A DNA stretch of 64,000 nt, from the NCBI GenBank assembly GCA_002309615.1, contig DBXT01000037.1:111713-175712 (forward strand), in the 5' to 3' direction. This stretch comes from Bacteroidales bacterium UBA1205 (lineage in GTDB: Bacteria; Bacteroidota; Bacteroidia; Bacteroidales; WCHB1-69). The translations under genes were made by a program, and so were the position numbers. Shown piece by piece: positions 33,104-41,665 of this stretch. How positions within the stretch are numbered: position 1 is the stretch's first letter; each line of letters opens with the position of its first letter. The notes below the pieces were generated by a model. That model ran no database searches. It was given only the letters and a program-made list of their open reading frames with translations, and was not told the origin of the DNA.

Positions 33104-35008
33104 TTACTTCACTTCCTCGAAATCCACGTCAGTTACTTCTTGATCTTTACCGTTGTTGGAAGAAGAAGATTGTTGTTGCTGTTGACCGGCATTGTTACCT
33201 TGTTGGGCTTGGGCATTGTACATTTCTTGAGATGCACTTTGCCAAATATTGTTCAACTCTGCCATAGCGGCATCAATAGCAGCCATATTTTTGTTTTTAT
33301 GTGCTTCACGCAATTTTTCATTGGCGGCTTCTATTTGGCTTTTCTTGTCAGCAGGCAATTTGTCGCCAAATTCTTTCAACTGTTTGTCGGTTTGGAATAT
33401 CATAGCATCGGCTTGGTTGAGCTTGTCTATCTCTTCTTTTACCTTTTTGTCGTTTTCTGCGTTAGCGGCAGCTTCTGCTTTCATCTTCTTAATTTCTTCT
33501 TCGCTCAAGCCGGAAGAAGCGGTAATGGTGATATGTTGTTCTTTACCGGTGGCTTTGTCTTTAGCTGTTACGTTTAATATACCATTGGAGTCTATATCAA
33601 ATGATACTTCTATTTGAGGCACTCCACGCGGTGCCGGCATAATGCCGTCCAAGTCAAATCTACCTACCTGTTTGTTATCTTTTGCCATAGGACGTTCACC
33701 TTGCAATACATTGATGGTTACCGAAGGCTGGTTGTCGGCAGCGGTAGAGAACACCTCTGTCTTTTTGGTAGGTATGGTGGTGTTGGCATCTATCAATTTT
33801 GTCATTACACCGCCAAGTGTTTCTATACCCAATGAAAGAGGAGTAACGTCTAACAGCAGTACGTCTTTTACTTCACCGGTAAGCACACCGCCTTGTATAG
33901 CAGCACCAACAGCTACTACTTCATCAGGGTTTACACCTTTGGAAGGAGTTTTACCGAAGAAGTTTTCCACCACTTTTTGTATAGCAGGAATACGAGTAGA
34001 ACCGCCAACCAATATTACAGTGTTAATATCGGAAGCTTGCAAGCCGGCATCGGCCAATGCTTTACGGCAGGGTTCTATGGTGGCATTGATTAAATGGTCT
34101 GCCAATTGTTCGAATTTGGTTCTGGTAAGGGTGGTTACCAAGTGTTTGGGCATACCATCCACCGGCATAATATATGGCAAATTGATTTCGGTGGAAGCGG
34201 AAGAAGACAATTCTATTTTAGCTTTCTCTGCAGCTTCTTTTAATCTTTGGTGTGCCATAGCATCTTTACGAAGGTCTATGCCGTTTTCTTTTTGGAATTC
34301 TTCTGCCAACCAGTCTATGATCACATGGTCAAAGTCATCACCGCCAAGGTGAGTGTCTCCATTGGTTGATTTCACTTCAAACACGCCGTCACCCAATTCC
34401 AAAATGGATATATCAAAGGTACCGCCGCCAAGGTCAAAAACAGCCACTTTGCTATCGCTGGCTTTTTTGTCCAGTCCGTATGCCAATGCAGCGGCAGTAG
34501 GCTCGTTGATAATACGTTTAACTGTTAAGCCTGCTATTTCTCCGGCTTCTTTGGTGGCTTGACGTTGAGAGTCACTAAAATAGGCAGGTACGGTAATAAC
34601 AGCTTCAGTGACTTCTTGTCCGAGATAATCTTCAGCCGTTTTTTTCATTTTTTGCAGCACTATAGCCGATATTTCTTGAGGAGTGTACAATCTATCCCCG
34701 ATTTTTACCCTCGGAGTATTGTTGTCACCTTTTATTACCTCATAACTTACACGACCCACTTCTTTGGCTACTTGGTCATAATTTTCACCCATAAAACGTT
34801 TGATAGAGTAAATGGTTTTAGTAGGATTGGTTACCGCCTGACGTTTGGCAGGATCGCCTATCTTTCTGTCTCCATTGTCTAAAAACGCAACTATGGACGG
34901 AGTAGTTCTATTTCCTTCACTGTTGGGTATTACTACCGGTTCATTACCTTCCATTACGGCAACACATGAATTGGTGGTTCCCAAGTCTATACCTATAATT
35001 TTTCCCAT
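33104..35008 (-). CDS. dnaK: DnaK, Hsp70 chaperone
   Basis: ATP-driven cytoplasmic chaperone, 634 residues from the preferred start. The nucleotide-binding domain starts MGKIIGIDLGTTNSCVAVM, with later VFDLGGGTFDISILEL and ILVGGSTRIPAIQ. The substrate domain and lid follow, and the tail is rich in Gln, Asn and Ser before TDVDFEEVK, close to the EEVD-like end. The frame is open 90 nt further up, but that extra part (Lys-rich, made of A+T-rich leader) is not DnaK-like. The ATG at 35008 is chosen. No dnaJ or grpE is adjacent. No TAnnTTTG box is seen upstream; a sigma-54-like site is at 35082-35098. Confidence 0.97.
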   Translation of the reverse strand: MGKIIGIDLGTTNSCVAVMEGNEPVVIPNSEGNRTTPSIVAFLDNGDRKIGDPAKRQAVTNPTKTIYSIKRFMGENYDQVAKEVGRVSYEVIKGDNNTPRVKIGDRLYTPQEISAIVLQKMKKTAEDYLGQEVTEAVITVPAYFSDSQRQATKEAGEIAGLTVKRIINEPTAAALAYGLDKKASDSKVAVFDLGGGTFDISILELGDGVFEVKSTNGDTHLGGDDFDHVIIDWLAEEFQKENGIDLRKDAMAHQRLKEAAEKAKIELSSSASTEINLPYIMPVDGMPKHLVTTLTRTKFEQLADHLINATIEPCRKALADAGLQASDINTVILVGGSTRIPAIQKVVENFFGKTPSKGVNPDEVVAVGAAIQGGVLTGEVKDVLLLDVTPLSLGIETLGGVMTKLIDANTTIPTKKTEVFSTAADNQPSVTINVLQGERPMAKDNKQVGRFDLDGIMPAPRGVPQIEVSFDIDSNGILNVTAKDKATGKEQHITITASSGLSEEEIKKMKAEAAANAENDKKVKEEIDKLNQADAMIFQTDKQLKEFGDKLPADKKSQIEAANEKLREAHKNKNMAAIDAAMAELNNIWQSASQEMYNAQAQQGNNAGQQQQQSSSSNNGKDQEVTDVDFEEVK

Positions 35009-35081
35009 ATTTATTTCCTTTCTATTTTTTTTTATTCTTATTAAATTTTTTAACTTCAATTCTTTTTGACATTTTCTATAT

Positions 35082-35098
35082 TTCAATCTTTGTGCCAA
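35082..35098 (-). promoter_or_regulatory. possible sigma-54-type (-24/-12) promoter of dnaK
   Basis: The minus strand reads TTGGCACAAAGATTGAA. Against TGGCACrNNNNTTGCw this has GG and TTG at the right spacing, but A in place of the C of GC. The site lies about 75 nt before the dnaK ATG, where no TAnnTTTG box is seen. A TATAAT-like element overlaps just upstream and is an alternative. Confidence 0.35.
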
Positions 35099-35268
35099 TT
35101 ATACCGCATTAAAAGCTTTTTTGTATGTAAAATTTATTATAAATAATTGATTATAAGTTGATTATAAAATATTCATTGCTCTTCGAGCAAAAAAATGAAA
35201 CGAAAAAATGTCATATAAAAGGATGAAAAGTGCTGACAGAATGTCAGTAATATGAATATCTGAATAGC

Positions 35269-36309
35269 CTATCGTGTGAGAAAATGCAATATTTTGTCTG
35301 CTTGTTCGTCTACCCATTGTTTAAAAACGGGGGAGGGAACGTATGTTTTTTTTCTGTTTACAAATGTGGTTACCTTGAAATGTTTGTCATGCCAGCCGGC
35401 ACCGCATTCTTGTGCTTCGTGTGCGTTGCATTTTTGTTCAAAATTAGCGGGAACCATCCAAACAGGCTTATGCAGATACATAGCTTCGGCTATGGTTTCA
35501 AATCCGGCAGTGCTCATAATTCCTTCCGCCATGGTCATTTGCTCTGCAAAAGCATGATTGTCGAGCAGATAAGTGCTGATGCGGGCGTTTTTACTGACTA
35601 TTTTATGGTCGGTAAAAATGTGTATGTCTATAGGTATATCTTGTTTTTCTATTCGTTTGAAGTATCCTGCATTGAGAAGATAGCAAAGCAGGTACGGAGG
35701 TGAACTTGGTGTCGGCTGTTGTCGGGAGGTATTCAAAAACGGAGGGGCGGTGTAAAGTTTTTGTTGAGGACAGTCGGGTAAGGGCTTTAATGACAATCCT
35801 ATCATGGCGTCGGCATGACAGCATGTAAGACGGGTGAGCCTTTTGAGCATGAGTTTGCGAAAGGCAAATGTTGCAGGAAAACGATATTGCGGATGTAAAA
35901 ACATATATTGATGAGCTATACATATCATGGGTTGGTTGATAGTATGCCGGCGATAGGCTAATCCGCAAAGGGGTTCGTAAAAATTGATGACTTTATCGGC
36001 GGAAGTTTGTTGTAATATGTTGGCAATTAAACTTATGGATTTAAAATAACGACCGCTTACGGCTAAATTATATATTATGCTTGTAAGAATGCGCGTCCGG
36101 GTAGCAGATGTTATGAAATTAGGACTCGCAAATGGTATAATCTCACAAGGAAAAGCCTCTTTTACATATTCGGGAATATTTCTGAAGGGGCTTCCGCCTA
36201 TAAGCACTTTTTCCAAACTGTGCCCTTCTTGATGCAATTGTTGCCATAGGGCAATAGCTTGTGTAAAATGGCCTCTTCCTTCGCCTTGTATGACAAATAT
36301 AAATTTCAT
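35269..36309 (-). CDS. GT-B type glycosyltransferase, MurG-like
   Basis: The 346-residue protein starts MKFIFVIQGEGRGHFTQAIA, with the Gly-rich loop GEGRGHFTQA that MurG-type and related GT-B enzymes use. The C-terminal half has MSTAGFETIAEAMYLHKPVW (about 264-283), like the nucleotide-sugar binding end of GT28 enzymes (xAG-x-T-x-xEx). The middle (CHADAMIGLSLKPLP) is less clear. No signal peptide. It probably acts on a lipid or surface sugar from the cytoplasmic side; donor and acceptor are unknown. Its start overlaps the folP stop by one base, so it is translated with folP. Confidence 0.8.
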   Translation of the reverse strand: MKFIFVIQGEGRGHFTQAIALWQQLHQEGHSLEKVLIGGSPFRNIPEYVKEAFPCEIIPFASPNFITSATRTRILTSIIYNLAVSGRYFKSISLIANILQQTSADKVINFYEPLCGLAYRRHTINQPMICIAHQYMFLHPQYRFPATFAFRKLMLKRLTRLTCCHADAMIGLSLKPLPDCPQQKLYTAPPFLNTSRQQPTPSSPPYLLCYLLNAGYFKRIEKQDIPIDIHIFTDHKIVSKNARISTYLLDNHAFAEQMTMAEGIMSTAGFETIAEAMYLHKPVWMVPANFEQKCNAHEAQECGAGWHDKHFKVTTFVNRKKTYVPSPVFKQWVDEQADKILHFLTR

Positions 36310-37133
36310 TATAATATTTGGGATACTATATTAATAGTGTCTATAGCCGGTTTTACATCATGCACACGAAGTATATCCGCACCTTGCATTAAAGCGAGGG
36401 TGTCGGCAGCAATGGTTGCATATAGCGATTCCTCTGCTGTGGTGTTTAAAAGTTTGTATAGCATGCTTTTACGAGATAGCCCGACCAAAACCGGACATCG
36501 TAATTGCTTAAATACGGCTATATTTTTCAACAAGGTGTAGTTTTGTTGCACCGTTTTTCCGAACCCGAATCCGGGGTCCACAATCACATCATTCACTCCC
36601 ATAGAGCGTAATGTGTGTAGTTTTTCGCTTAAAAAAAAGAGTATATCTCCCACTACATCATTGTAATCGGTGTGCTGTTGCATCTCTTGAGGAAGACCTG
36701 TGGTGTGGGTGAGCACATAAGGCACCTGCAGGCGTGCTATAGTAGGAAACATCTCGGGGTCAAAAGTGCCACCGGAGATATCGTTGATAATACCTATGCC
36801 TTGTTCAACAGCTGTTTGAGCTACTTTTGAACGATAGGTGTCTATTGAAAATAAAGCCTTTGAAAGGTAGGGCTTTAGTGTGTTTAGGGTTTGTTGTAGT
36901 GTATATATCTCTTCCTCTTCGGTAATAGGGGTAGCCTTGGGGTTGGTAGCCATGCAACCGATATCAATAATATCGGCCCCTTCTTGAAGCAATTGTTCAA
37001 CTCGAGCTTTTATAGTTTCCGCTTGAGTATAACAACCTCCGTCATAGAATGAATAACGGGTGACATTGAGTATGCCCATTACGCACGGGCGATTAATTTG
37101 CACTATTTTCCCTTTATAGTTTAACGTCAGCAT
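36309..37133 (-). CDS. folP: dihydropteroate synthase with altered substrate loops
   Basis: DHPS joins 6-hydroxymethyl-dihydropterin diphosphate to p-aminobenzoate. The protein has 274 residues from the ATG at 37133; the frame reaches 37154 but that codon is a TTG inside the -7 box. Kept: GILNVT, FSIDTYRS, GIINDISGG, VDPGFGFGKT, LVGLSRKSML and RVHDV. Changed: loop 1 reads NVTRYSFYDGG where NVTPDSFSDGG is usual, loop 2 reads DIGCMATNPK where DIGGESTRPG is usual, and HMRGTPxxMQ reads HTTGLPQEMQ. These loops hold pABA and are where sulfonamide resistance changes occur. It may be a low-affinity, resistant or changed-substrate DHPS. Confidence 0.9.
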   Translation of the reverse strand: MLTLNYKGKIVQINRPCVMGILNVTRYSFYDGGCYTQAETIKARVEQLLQEGADIIDIGCMATNPKATPITEEEEIYTLQQTLNTLKPYLSKALFSIDTYRSKVAQTAVEQGIGIINDISGGTFDPEMFPTIARLQVPYVLTHTTGLPQEMQQHTDYNDVVGDILFFLSEKLHTLRSMGVNDVIVDPGFGFGKTVQQNYTLLKNIAVFKQLRCPVLVGLSRKSMLYKLLNTTAEESLYATIAADTLALMQGADILRVHDVKPAIDTINIVSQIL

Positions 37134-37151
37134 AGCATTATGTGTAAAATG

Positions 37152-37159
37152 CAAAGGTA
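37152..37159 (-). promoter_or_regulatory. -7 promoter box (TACCTTTG) of folP
   Basis: CAAAGGTA on the plus strand reads TACCTTTG on the minus strand, 18 nt before the ATG at 37133. It rules out the upstream TTG at 37154 as a start. Confidence 0.75.
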
Positions 37160-37238
37160 ATATTTTTTTTTATGTATTATCCGTTTTAATAAGAATATGC
37201 TGCTAACCGACATACGGAGGAAAGTAAAAAAAAAATGT

Positions 37239-37246
37239 TACCTTTG
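37239..37246 (+). promoter_or_regulatory. -7 promoter box (TACCTTTG) of the 37351 operon
   Basis: TACCTTTG on the plus strand, about 105 nt before the first gene of the 37351-39013 run. It is nearly back to back with the folP box. Confidence 0.7.
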
Positions 37247-37350
37247 CAAGCAGGAAAATAATAATGTATCTTGTAGAGTTGTAGAAATCGGAATAACGAA
37301 AACCGGTCTGAAACACCATCGCGGATGTTTTTAATGAATAAGCAAAGGGT

Positions 37351-37665
37351 ATGGAACCAGTAAGAAAAGAGGCATATAATTGGTACCTGAATCAAAACCT
37401 GAAATCGGATACCACAGGCATACCCGTACCGGAAGTAAATACGACAGCGAGTACCAATAACAATACCAATACTCAGCAGGAAGAAGTACCGGATAAAGCA
37501 CTACACCGGCCCCTCACCACAGGGCAGGTGGTTGTGGGCGGCATGATAGGGGTATGTCTGTTTATGTTGCTTTTGGTATTGTTGACAAAATTAATAGGTA
37601 TTATAAAAGCAAAATTCCAACAAAGAATTAATAAAAACAACAATGATAAAAACGATAGAGGCTAA
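37351..37665 (+). CDS. small single-pass membrane protein, unknown
   Basis: This 104-residue protein is not recognised. It has a polar, Asn/Thr-rich N-terminal part (residues 1-55), one strong membrane segment (VVVGGMIGVCLFMLLLVLLT, about 62-81), and a basic tail (KLIGIIKAKFQQRINKN). It has no cleavable signal peptide and probably a type II or tail-anchored topology. It overlaps the next gene by 23 nt and has its own promoter box about 105 nt upstream, which supports it as a real gene. Function unknown. Confidence 0.65.
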   Translation: MEPVRKEAYNWYLNQNLKSDTTGIPVPEVNTTASTNNNTNTQQEEVPDKALHRPLTTGQVVVGGMIGVCLFMLLLVLLTKLIGIIKAKFQQRINKNNNDKNDRG

Positions 37666-38008
37666 AGCGGCATACGAAGCCGTGCAGCACGGAGCCGTTT
37701 TGGTAGATGTGCGGGAAAAAGAAGAAACTGATGAAAAATGGGTGGATATGGAAGGTGTAATCAAATTACCTTTTTCCGTGTTAGAACAAAATATAGCCTT
37801 GCTTCCTTCCGATAAATCGCTTATAGTATGTTGTGCTGTAGGCATAGTAAGTGAAATGGCCGTTCCTATTATGCAAGGTCACGGGTATAATGATGTACAA
37901 GTGTTAGAGAATGGTTTAGTATCGTGGCAGGAAGCCCGTTTGCCTTTAAAAACATCGCAGGATATGCATTGTCATTGTCATTGCGGAGATGCTCATACTG
38001 AAAAATAA
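37643..38008 (+). CDS. rhodanese-like protein with Cys/His-rich tail
   Basis: The 121-residue single-domain rhodanese has the fold markers LVDVREKEE and LENGLVSWQEARLPL. The active-site loop is CCAVGIVSE, with the catalytic Cys at the usual place but Val where CxxGxRS proteins have Arg. The last residues (MHCHCHCGDAH) form an unusual Cys/His cluster that could bind a metal. It may carry sulfur or act in redox or metal handling. It overlaps the upstream membrane-protein gene by 23 nt, and rfaE1 follows 6 nt later. Confidence 0.85.
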   Translation: MIKTIEAKAAYEAVQHGAVLVDVREKEETDEKWVDMEGVIKLPFSVLEQNIALLPSDKSLIVCCAVGIVSEMAVPIMQGHGYNDVQVLENGLVSWQEARLPLKTSQDMHCHCHCGDAHTEK

Positions 38009-38014
38009 TAACTT

Positions 38015-39013
38015 ATGAAAAAGTCATTAAGCAAAATATTTGAAGCTTTTAACGGCAAAAACATCTTAGTGATAGGGGATGTTATGTTGGACGAATATAT
38101 AGAAGGCAAGGTGAACCGTTTGTCTCCGGAAGCCCCTGTCCCCATAGTGGACATTACTTCACGTTACACTCGTTTGGGCGGAGCTGCCAATGTAGCATTG
38201 AATATTAAAGCTTTGGGCGGTAATCCTATCTTGTGCTCGGTAATAGGAGCAGGGGATAAAAGCAAATGTTTTTTGCAATTGCTTGAAAATCAACAAATGC
38301 CAACTCAAGGTGTGATAAAAAGCACTAACCGGTGTATGACTGTGAAATACAGAGTGTTAGGTAATAATACGCAATTGCTTCGTATGGATGAAGAAATCAA
38401 GCATTCACTTGCCGACGAAGATGATGCCTTGTTGATACAACAAATTACCGCTATGATAAACAACGGCATGGTTGACGGAATAGTGTTTGAAGATTATGAT
38501 AAAGGCATTATATCCCCTTTGTTGATAGACAGAGTGGTGAAATTGGCGGTAGAACATCATATTCCTGTGTCGGTAGATCCCAAAAAGAAGAATTTTTTGT
38601 CATATCATCATGTAGATGTGTTCAAGCCGAATTGGAAAGAGATGAAAGAAGGATTAAATCTCACTGCTGACAAACCTGATGAAGAGTCTTTGAACAAGAT
38701 AAAACAAATGATGCGGGAGCATCATTTCTCTATGGTGGTGCTTACTCTTTCGGAAGACGGAGTATTGTTGCTATATCGCCGGAATGATACCATAGAGGAT
38801 ATACATATACCTACACGTGCTCGACAGGTGGCCGATGTATCGGGGGCAGGAGATACTATGATAGCCGTAGCTGCCCTTGCATTAATAGTAGGCGTTACGC
38901 CTAAAGAAATGGTGCAATTGGCAAACTTGGCAGGCGGCATGGTGTGCGAGCATGTAGGTGTGGTGCCCATCAATAAGCAACTTTTTTTTGAGGAAGCCGT
39001 AAAATATTGGTAG
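38015..39013 (+). CDS. hldA: RfaE1/HldA, D-glycero-beta-D-manno-heptose-7-phosphate kinase
   Basis: The 332-residue PfkB-family kinase matches domain I of HldE: ILVIGDVMLDEYIEGKVNRL (about 16-35), RLSPEAPVPIV, LGGAANVALNIKALGG, VDPKKKNFLSYHHVDVFKPN, and the anion-hole/catalytic-base motif DVSGAGDTMIA (about 267-277). It phosphorylates heptose 7-phosphate at C1 on the way to ADP-heptose for lipopolysaccharide. The nucleotidyltransferase domain II is absent, so a separate HldC-type enzyme is needed; it is not in the window. Confidence 0.88.
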   Translation: MKKSLSKIFEAFNGKNILVIGDVMLDEYIEGKVNRLSPEAPVPIVDITSRYTRLGGAANVALNIKALGGNPILCSVIGAGDKSKCFLQLLENQQMPTQGVIKSTNRCMTVKYRVLGNNTQLLRMDEEIKHSLADEDDALLIQQITAMINNGMVDGIVFEDYDKGIISPLLIDRVVKLAVEHHIPVSVDPKKKNFLSYHHVDVFKPNWKEMKEGLNLTADKPDEESLNKIKQMMREHHFSMVVLTLSEDGVLLLYRRNDTIEDIHIPTRARQVADVSGAGDTMIAVAALALIVGVTPKEMVQLANLAGGMVCEHVGVVPINKQLFFEEAVKYW

Positions 39014-39050
39014 AAACAATTTTTTTGGCAAAGTTTGCGTTATATCAAGT

Positions 39051-39761
39051 ATGAAAATAAAAGAAACGCTTACAACGATTTTGATAGTGGGTATAAGTGC
39101 TATACTCCAAGCTCAGATGCATCCGCAGAATATGCCGGAATATGATTTGAAAAAATTTCATTTCGGCTATGTCATCGGTTATAATTATGCCAATTTTGCA
39201 GTGCAGCCTCAATCCAATTTGAACGAATACGATTCCCTTATGCGAATAGAAACAGCCGGATTGAGCGGATTTGACATAGGCATAGTGGTGAATCTGCGAT
39301 TGGCAGAATATTTGGATTTGCGTTTTATCCCTAACATCTCGCTTATAGACCGCAAGGTGGATTATAAATTACAATATGGTGCAGATAATACGGTAAAGTG
39401 GGTGTCAAAAAGTATAGAGTCGGTAGATTTGAATTTGCCTTTATTGCTTAAATTGAAATCTTCGCGTATGGGTAATTTCCGTTTTTATGCTATCGGCGGC
39501 TTGCAATATAGTTTTGATATGGCCACACGCTCCAAAAAAAGAAATCCCACTAATGAAGTGGTTCTTAAATTAAAGGCTCATGATATAGATGTGCAGGCAG
39601 GTGTGGGAGTGGATTTTTATTTAGGTAGTTTTAAATTAGGTTTGGAAGGCAAGATGTCGTACGGCGTTGTCAATATATTAAAGCCCGAAAATAACAGTAT
39701 CACCAATAGTATTCAACGTCTTAGCACCAAAACTTTTCATTTTTCCATACTGTTTGAATAA
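39051..39761 (+). CDS. porT: PorT, T9SS outer-membrane protein
   Basis: The 236-residue protein has a signal peptide (TILIVGISAILQAQ) followed by an outer-membrane beta-barrel with alternating strands: FHFGYVIGYNYANFAV, LRLAEYLDLRFIPNIS, FRFYAIGGLQYSFDM, VQAGVGVDFYLGSFKLGLEG, ending with aromatic FHFSILFE. The size, the barrel and the PEYDLKKFHFGY start fit PorT/SprT of the type IX secretion system. The other components visible here are porU and porV at 50.9-56.0 kb. It follows hldA by 37 nt and may be read from it. Confidence 0.85.
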   Translation: MKIKETLTTILIVGISAILQAQMHPQNMPEYDLKKFHFGYVIGYNYANFAVQPQSNLNEYDSLMRIETAGLSGFDIGIVVNLRLAEYLDLRFIPNISLIDRKVDYKLQYGADNTVKWVSKSIESVDLNLPLLLKLKSSRMGNFRFYAIGGLQYSFDMATRSKKRNPTNEVVLKLKAHDIDVQAGVGVDFYLGSFKLGLEGKMSYGVVNILKPENNSITNSIQRLSTKTFHFSILFE

Positions 39762-39768
39762 ACTTTAT

Positions 39769-40245
39769 TCAGGTAAGGCGTACATAAAAACGTACTACCC
39801 GGGTGGAGGTGAATATTTCTTCCCATTTATCGGTTTCAAAATCTATACAAAAACAAGCCCCTGTTTGCATATAATGTGAGAAATCAGGAATAAAAAATTG
39901 GGCAAGCGTGCTTACTTGCGGATTGTGCCCGATAATCATGCTTGAATTGATTTGATTGTCTTGTCCGACTATGGTATAGATATAGTGTTCCGATGTTCCG
40001 GTATAAAGGTCGGGCTCTTCTATAATATTTTGAGCCGGAACCTGTAAGTGTTCGGCTAAAATACGGCATGTCTGTATGGCACGGAGTGCTGTACTGGTGT
40101 GGATAATGTCAACGGTACAATTGTTTTTTACCAGATATTTTCCCAACATATGGGTGCGTTCTATACCCAAAGGAAGCAGTTGGCGAGCAATATCGTCAAT
40201 ATTGGAATTGGTTTTGGCATGTCGTACTATATATAATGTCTTCAT
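39769..40245 (-). CDS. SixA-type histidine phosphatase
   Basis: The protein has 158 residues from the ATG at 40245 (MKTLYIVRHAK), chosen because it puts the RHG-like motif RHAKTN at the N-terminus. The frame reaches 40296 without further family sequence. Other marks: TSTALRAIQTCRILAE (second Arg), and the second catalytic His in MIIGHNPQVSTLA. The family removes phosphate from phosphohistidine proteins or small molecules; the substrate is unknown. It ends 8 nt from porT, convergent. Upstream on the same strand lies the M50-like gene. Confidence 0.88.
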   Translation of the reverse strand: MKTLYIVRHAKTNSNIDDIARQLLPLGIERTHMLGKYLVKNNCTVDIIHTSTALRAIQTCRILAEHLQVPAQNIIEEPDLYTGTSEHYIYTIVGQDNQINSSMIIGHNPQVSTLAQFFIPDFSHYMQTGACFCIDFETDKWEEIFTSTRVVRFYVRLT

Positions 40246-40256
40246 GATAGCATAAA

Positions 40257-40949
40257 TTAAAAAAACGGTATTAAATTCCCCAACGGGAAAAAACATTTTA
40301 TGGTATATATATTAATAGTAAAGTTAACCGCTAAAAATATCAAGGCATGAACAATGGCGGGAATGTGTGTGATATCGGCTAATACCGTGGCATCTCCGGC
40401 TTGTCGGGGATTTCGTAATGACAAAATAAACAATTGGCACACCGCTACTATGGATTCTATAAAAATAATGAAAGCGTATATTTGGCATACATAGTCGGTG
40501 AGTTGCGGCATGTTTTTATATAACATGTATGCGTTGAGTGCTATAAAGGTGATAGACCAAAATATACCGAATCCGTTGCGGATATAAAATATTAAAAATA
40601 GCAACAAAATAACACATAGTGCTATAATGAAATATTGTGAATAATTCCAACTGATGGCGGCAAAAGCAATAAAAGCGGCTAATGCAGATGTGGGATAACC
40701 TGCCAAGGCTATAAAAAATGTTTTGCCTTTACTGCTTACTATGCGGGTGTCTCCTGCCAAATTGCTGAAAAGGTTGACTTTATTGATACGGCATCTTAAC
40801 AATAAGGCACACAACACATGCCCTCCTTCGTGAAAAATGGTATCCAACAGGCGTATGTATTTTCCTATGAACGGAATGTACATAATACACAAGCATATCA
40901 GCATTTTTAAATAGAATACAAAAGTTTCATTTTCTAACCATGCTTGCAT
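40257..40949 (-). CDS. M50-like membrane metallopeptidase
   Basis: The protein has 230 residues from the ATG at 40949, which lies 15 nt after a -7 box (40965-40972). The longer frame to 41114 runs into the next gene. It has several membrane segments, with HEGGH (HExxH zinc site, about residues 37-41) in the first one. The rest resembles the M50B-like group of Bacteroidota (LFSNLAGDTRIV, ALAGYPTSALAA). The second metal-ligand motif of classic site-2 proteases is not evident. It probably cuts or handles membrane proteins; the substrate is unknown. Confidence 0.78.
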   Translation of the reverse strand: MQAWLENETFVFYLKMLICLCIMYIPFIGKYIRLLDTIFHEGGHVLCALLLRCRINKVNLFSNLAGDTRIVSSKGKTFFIALAGYPTSALAAFIAFAAISWNYSQYFIIALCVILLLFLIFYIRNGFGIFWSITFIALNAYMLYKNMPQLTDYVCQIYAFIIFIESIVAVCQLFILSLRNPRQAGDATVLADITHIPAIVHALIFLAVNFTINIYTIKCFFPLGNLIPFF

Positions 40950-40964
40950 ATCTCTTTTTTTTTG

Positions 40965-40972
40965 CAAAAATA
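40965..40972 (-). promoter_or_regulatory. -7 promoter box (TATTTTTG) of the M50-like gene
   Basis: CAAAAATA on the plus strand, between the PAP2-like and M50-like genes. It fixes the M50 start at 40949. Confidence 0.7.
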
Positions 40973-40995
40973 CAATTTTATTTATTGCAAACAGC

Positions 40996-41595
40996 TTATA
41001 ATAACAAAGCGGTAATAACAGAGGCTTGTAACCAGCCCAAAGTGAAGCCTGTGTAGATTTGTGCCGGAGTGTGTGCTTTAAGGTACAAACGCGATGCTCC
41101 CAAACATCCGGCAAGCAATATCATTATGAGTATTATCCACCAAAAGTATAGCGGGAACGCATTACGATACACCAATGTATAGAGTATGCCTATAACCGTG
41201 CCGAAGAAAAACAGGTGAGCACTCATTTTCCAAAATATACTTACTATAAGTATGGTATATAGCGCCGGTATGCTTACACGGATAAGCAGTGTGGTGAATG
41301 CATTGCCGTAAGTAGGGCAGAACATCCATATTATCAAAGGCAATGCAAAACAAAGATAGCCTATGGGTCTGTCGGAGCGATTTTTAAGGCTTATGCTTTT
41401 TATCCATTTGGTTTTATAACATATTATCAGCAGTAATAGACATACCGTCATACATATACCCATGTTTATTATTGACATCACTACGGTGTAAGGTGTGTAG
41501 CGGTATCGCAGGTAAGTAATGGTGATGAATAATATTGCAAATACCATAGTGGGATGTAACAATACCGAAAACGTTTTGGCTATTATGTTTTTCAT
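40996..41595 (-). CDS. PAP2-like membrane phosphatase
   Basis: The 199-residue protein has about six membrane segments. PAP2-type motifs in weakened form: KNRSDRP for KxxxxxxRP, MSAH for PSGH, and SRLYLKAHTPAQ for SRxxxxxHxxxD. The motif order and spacing fit a lipid phosphatase of the PAP2 superfamily as found in Bacteroidota, but the second motif departs from the norm, so activity is uncertain. It is first of a short minus-strand set with the M50-like and SixA-like genes. Confidence 0.72.
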   Translation of the reverse strand: MKNIIAKTFSVLLHPTMVFAILFITITYLRYRYTPYTVVMSIINMGICMTVCLLLLIICYKTKWIKSISLKNRSDRPIGYLCFALPLIIWMFCPTYGNAFTTLLIRVSIPALYTILIVSIFWKMSAHLFFFGTVIGILYTLVYRNAFPLYFWWIILIMILLAGCLGASRLYLKAHTPAQIYTGFTLGWLQASVITALLL

Positions 41596-41617
41596 GGCGA
41601 TTAGGGGTTGATAAACA

Positions 41618-41647
41618 AAAAGCGAGAAACCGAAGCTTCTCGCTTTT
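41618..41647 (-). terminator. terminator hairpin after eno
   Basis: AAAAGCGAGAA (41618-41628) pairs with TTCTCGCTTTT (41637-41647); an 11-bp stem. It lies 18 nt past the eno stop. Confidence 0.7.
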
Positions 41648-41665
41648 GAATAATTTATTAGTGTA

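Noticed and set aside
35009..35098. 30-residue N-terminal extension of DnaK
   Set aside because: DnaK begins MGKIIGID; the extension is Lys/Asn-rich leader and contains the putative promoter region.
35176..35195. TTGCTC-TTC-GAGCAA hairpin as a terminator
   Set aside because: On the plus strand it is followed by A, not T, and no plus-strand gene ends there; on the minus strand the T tract lies on the wrong side.
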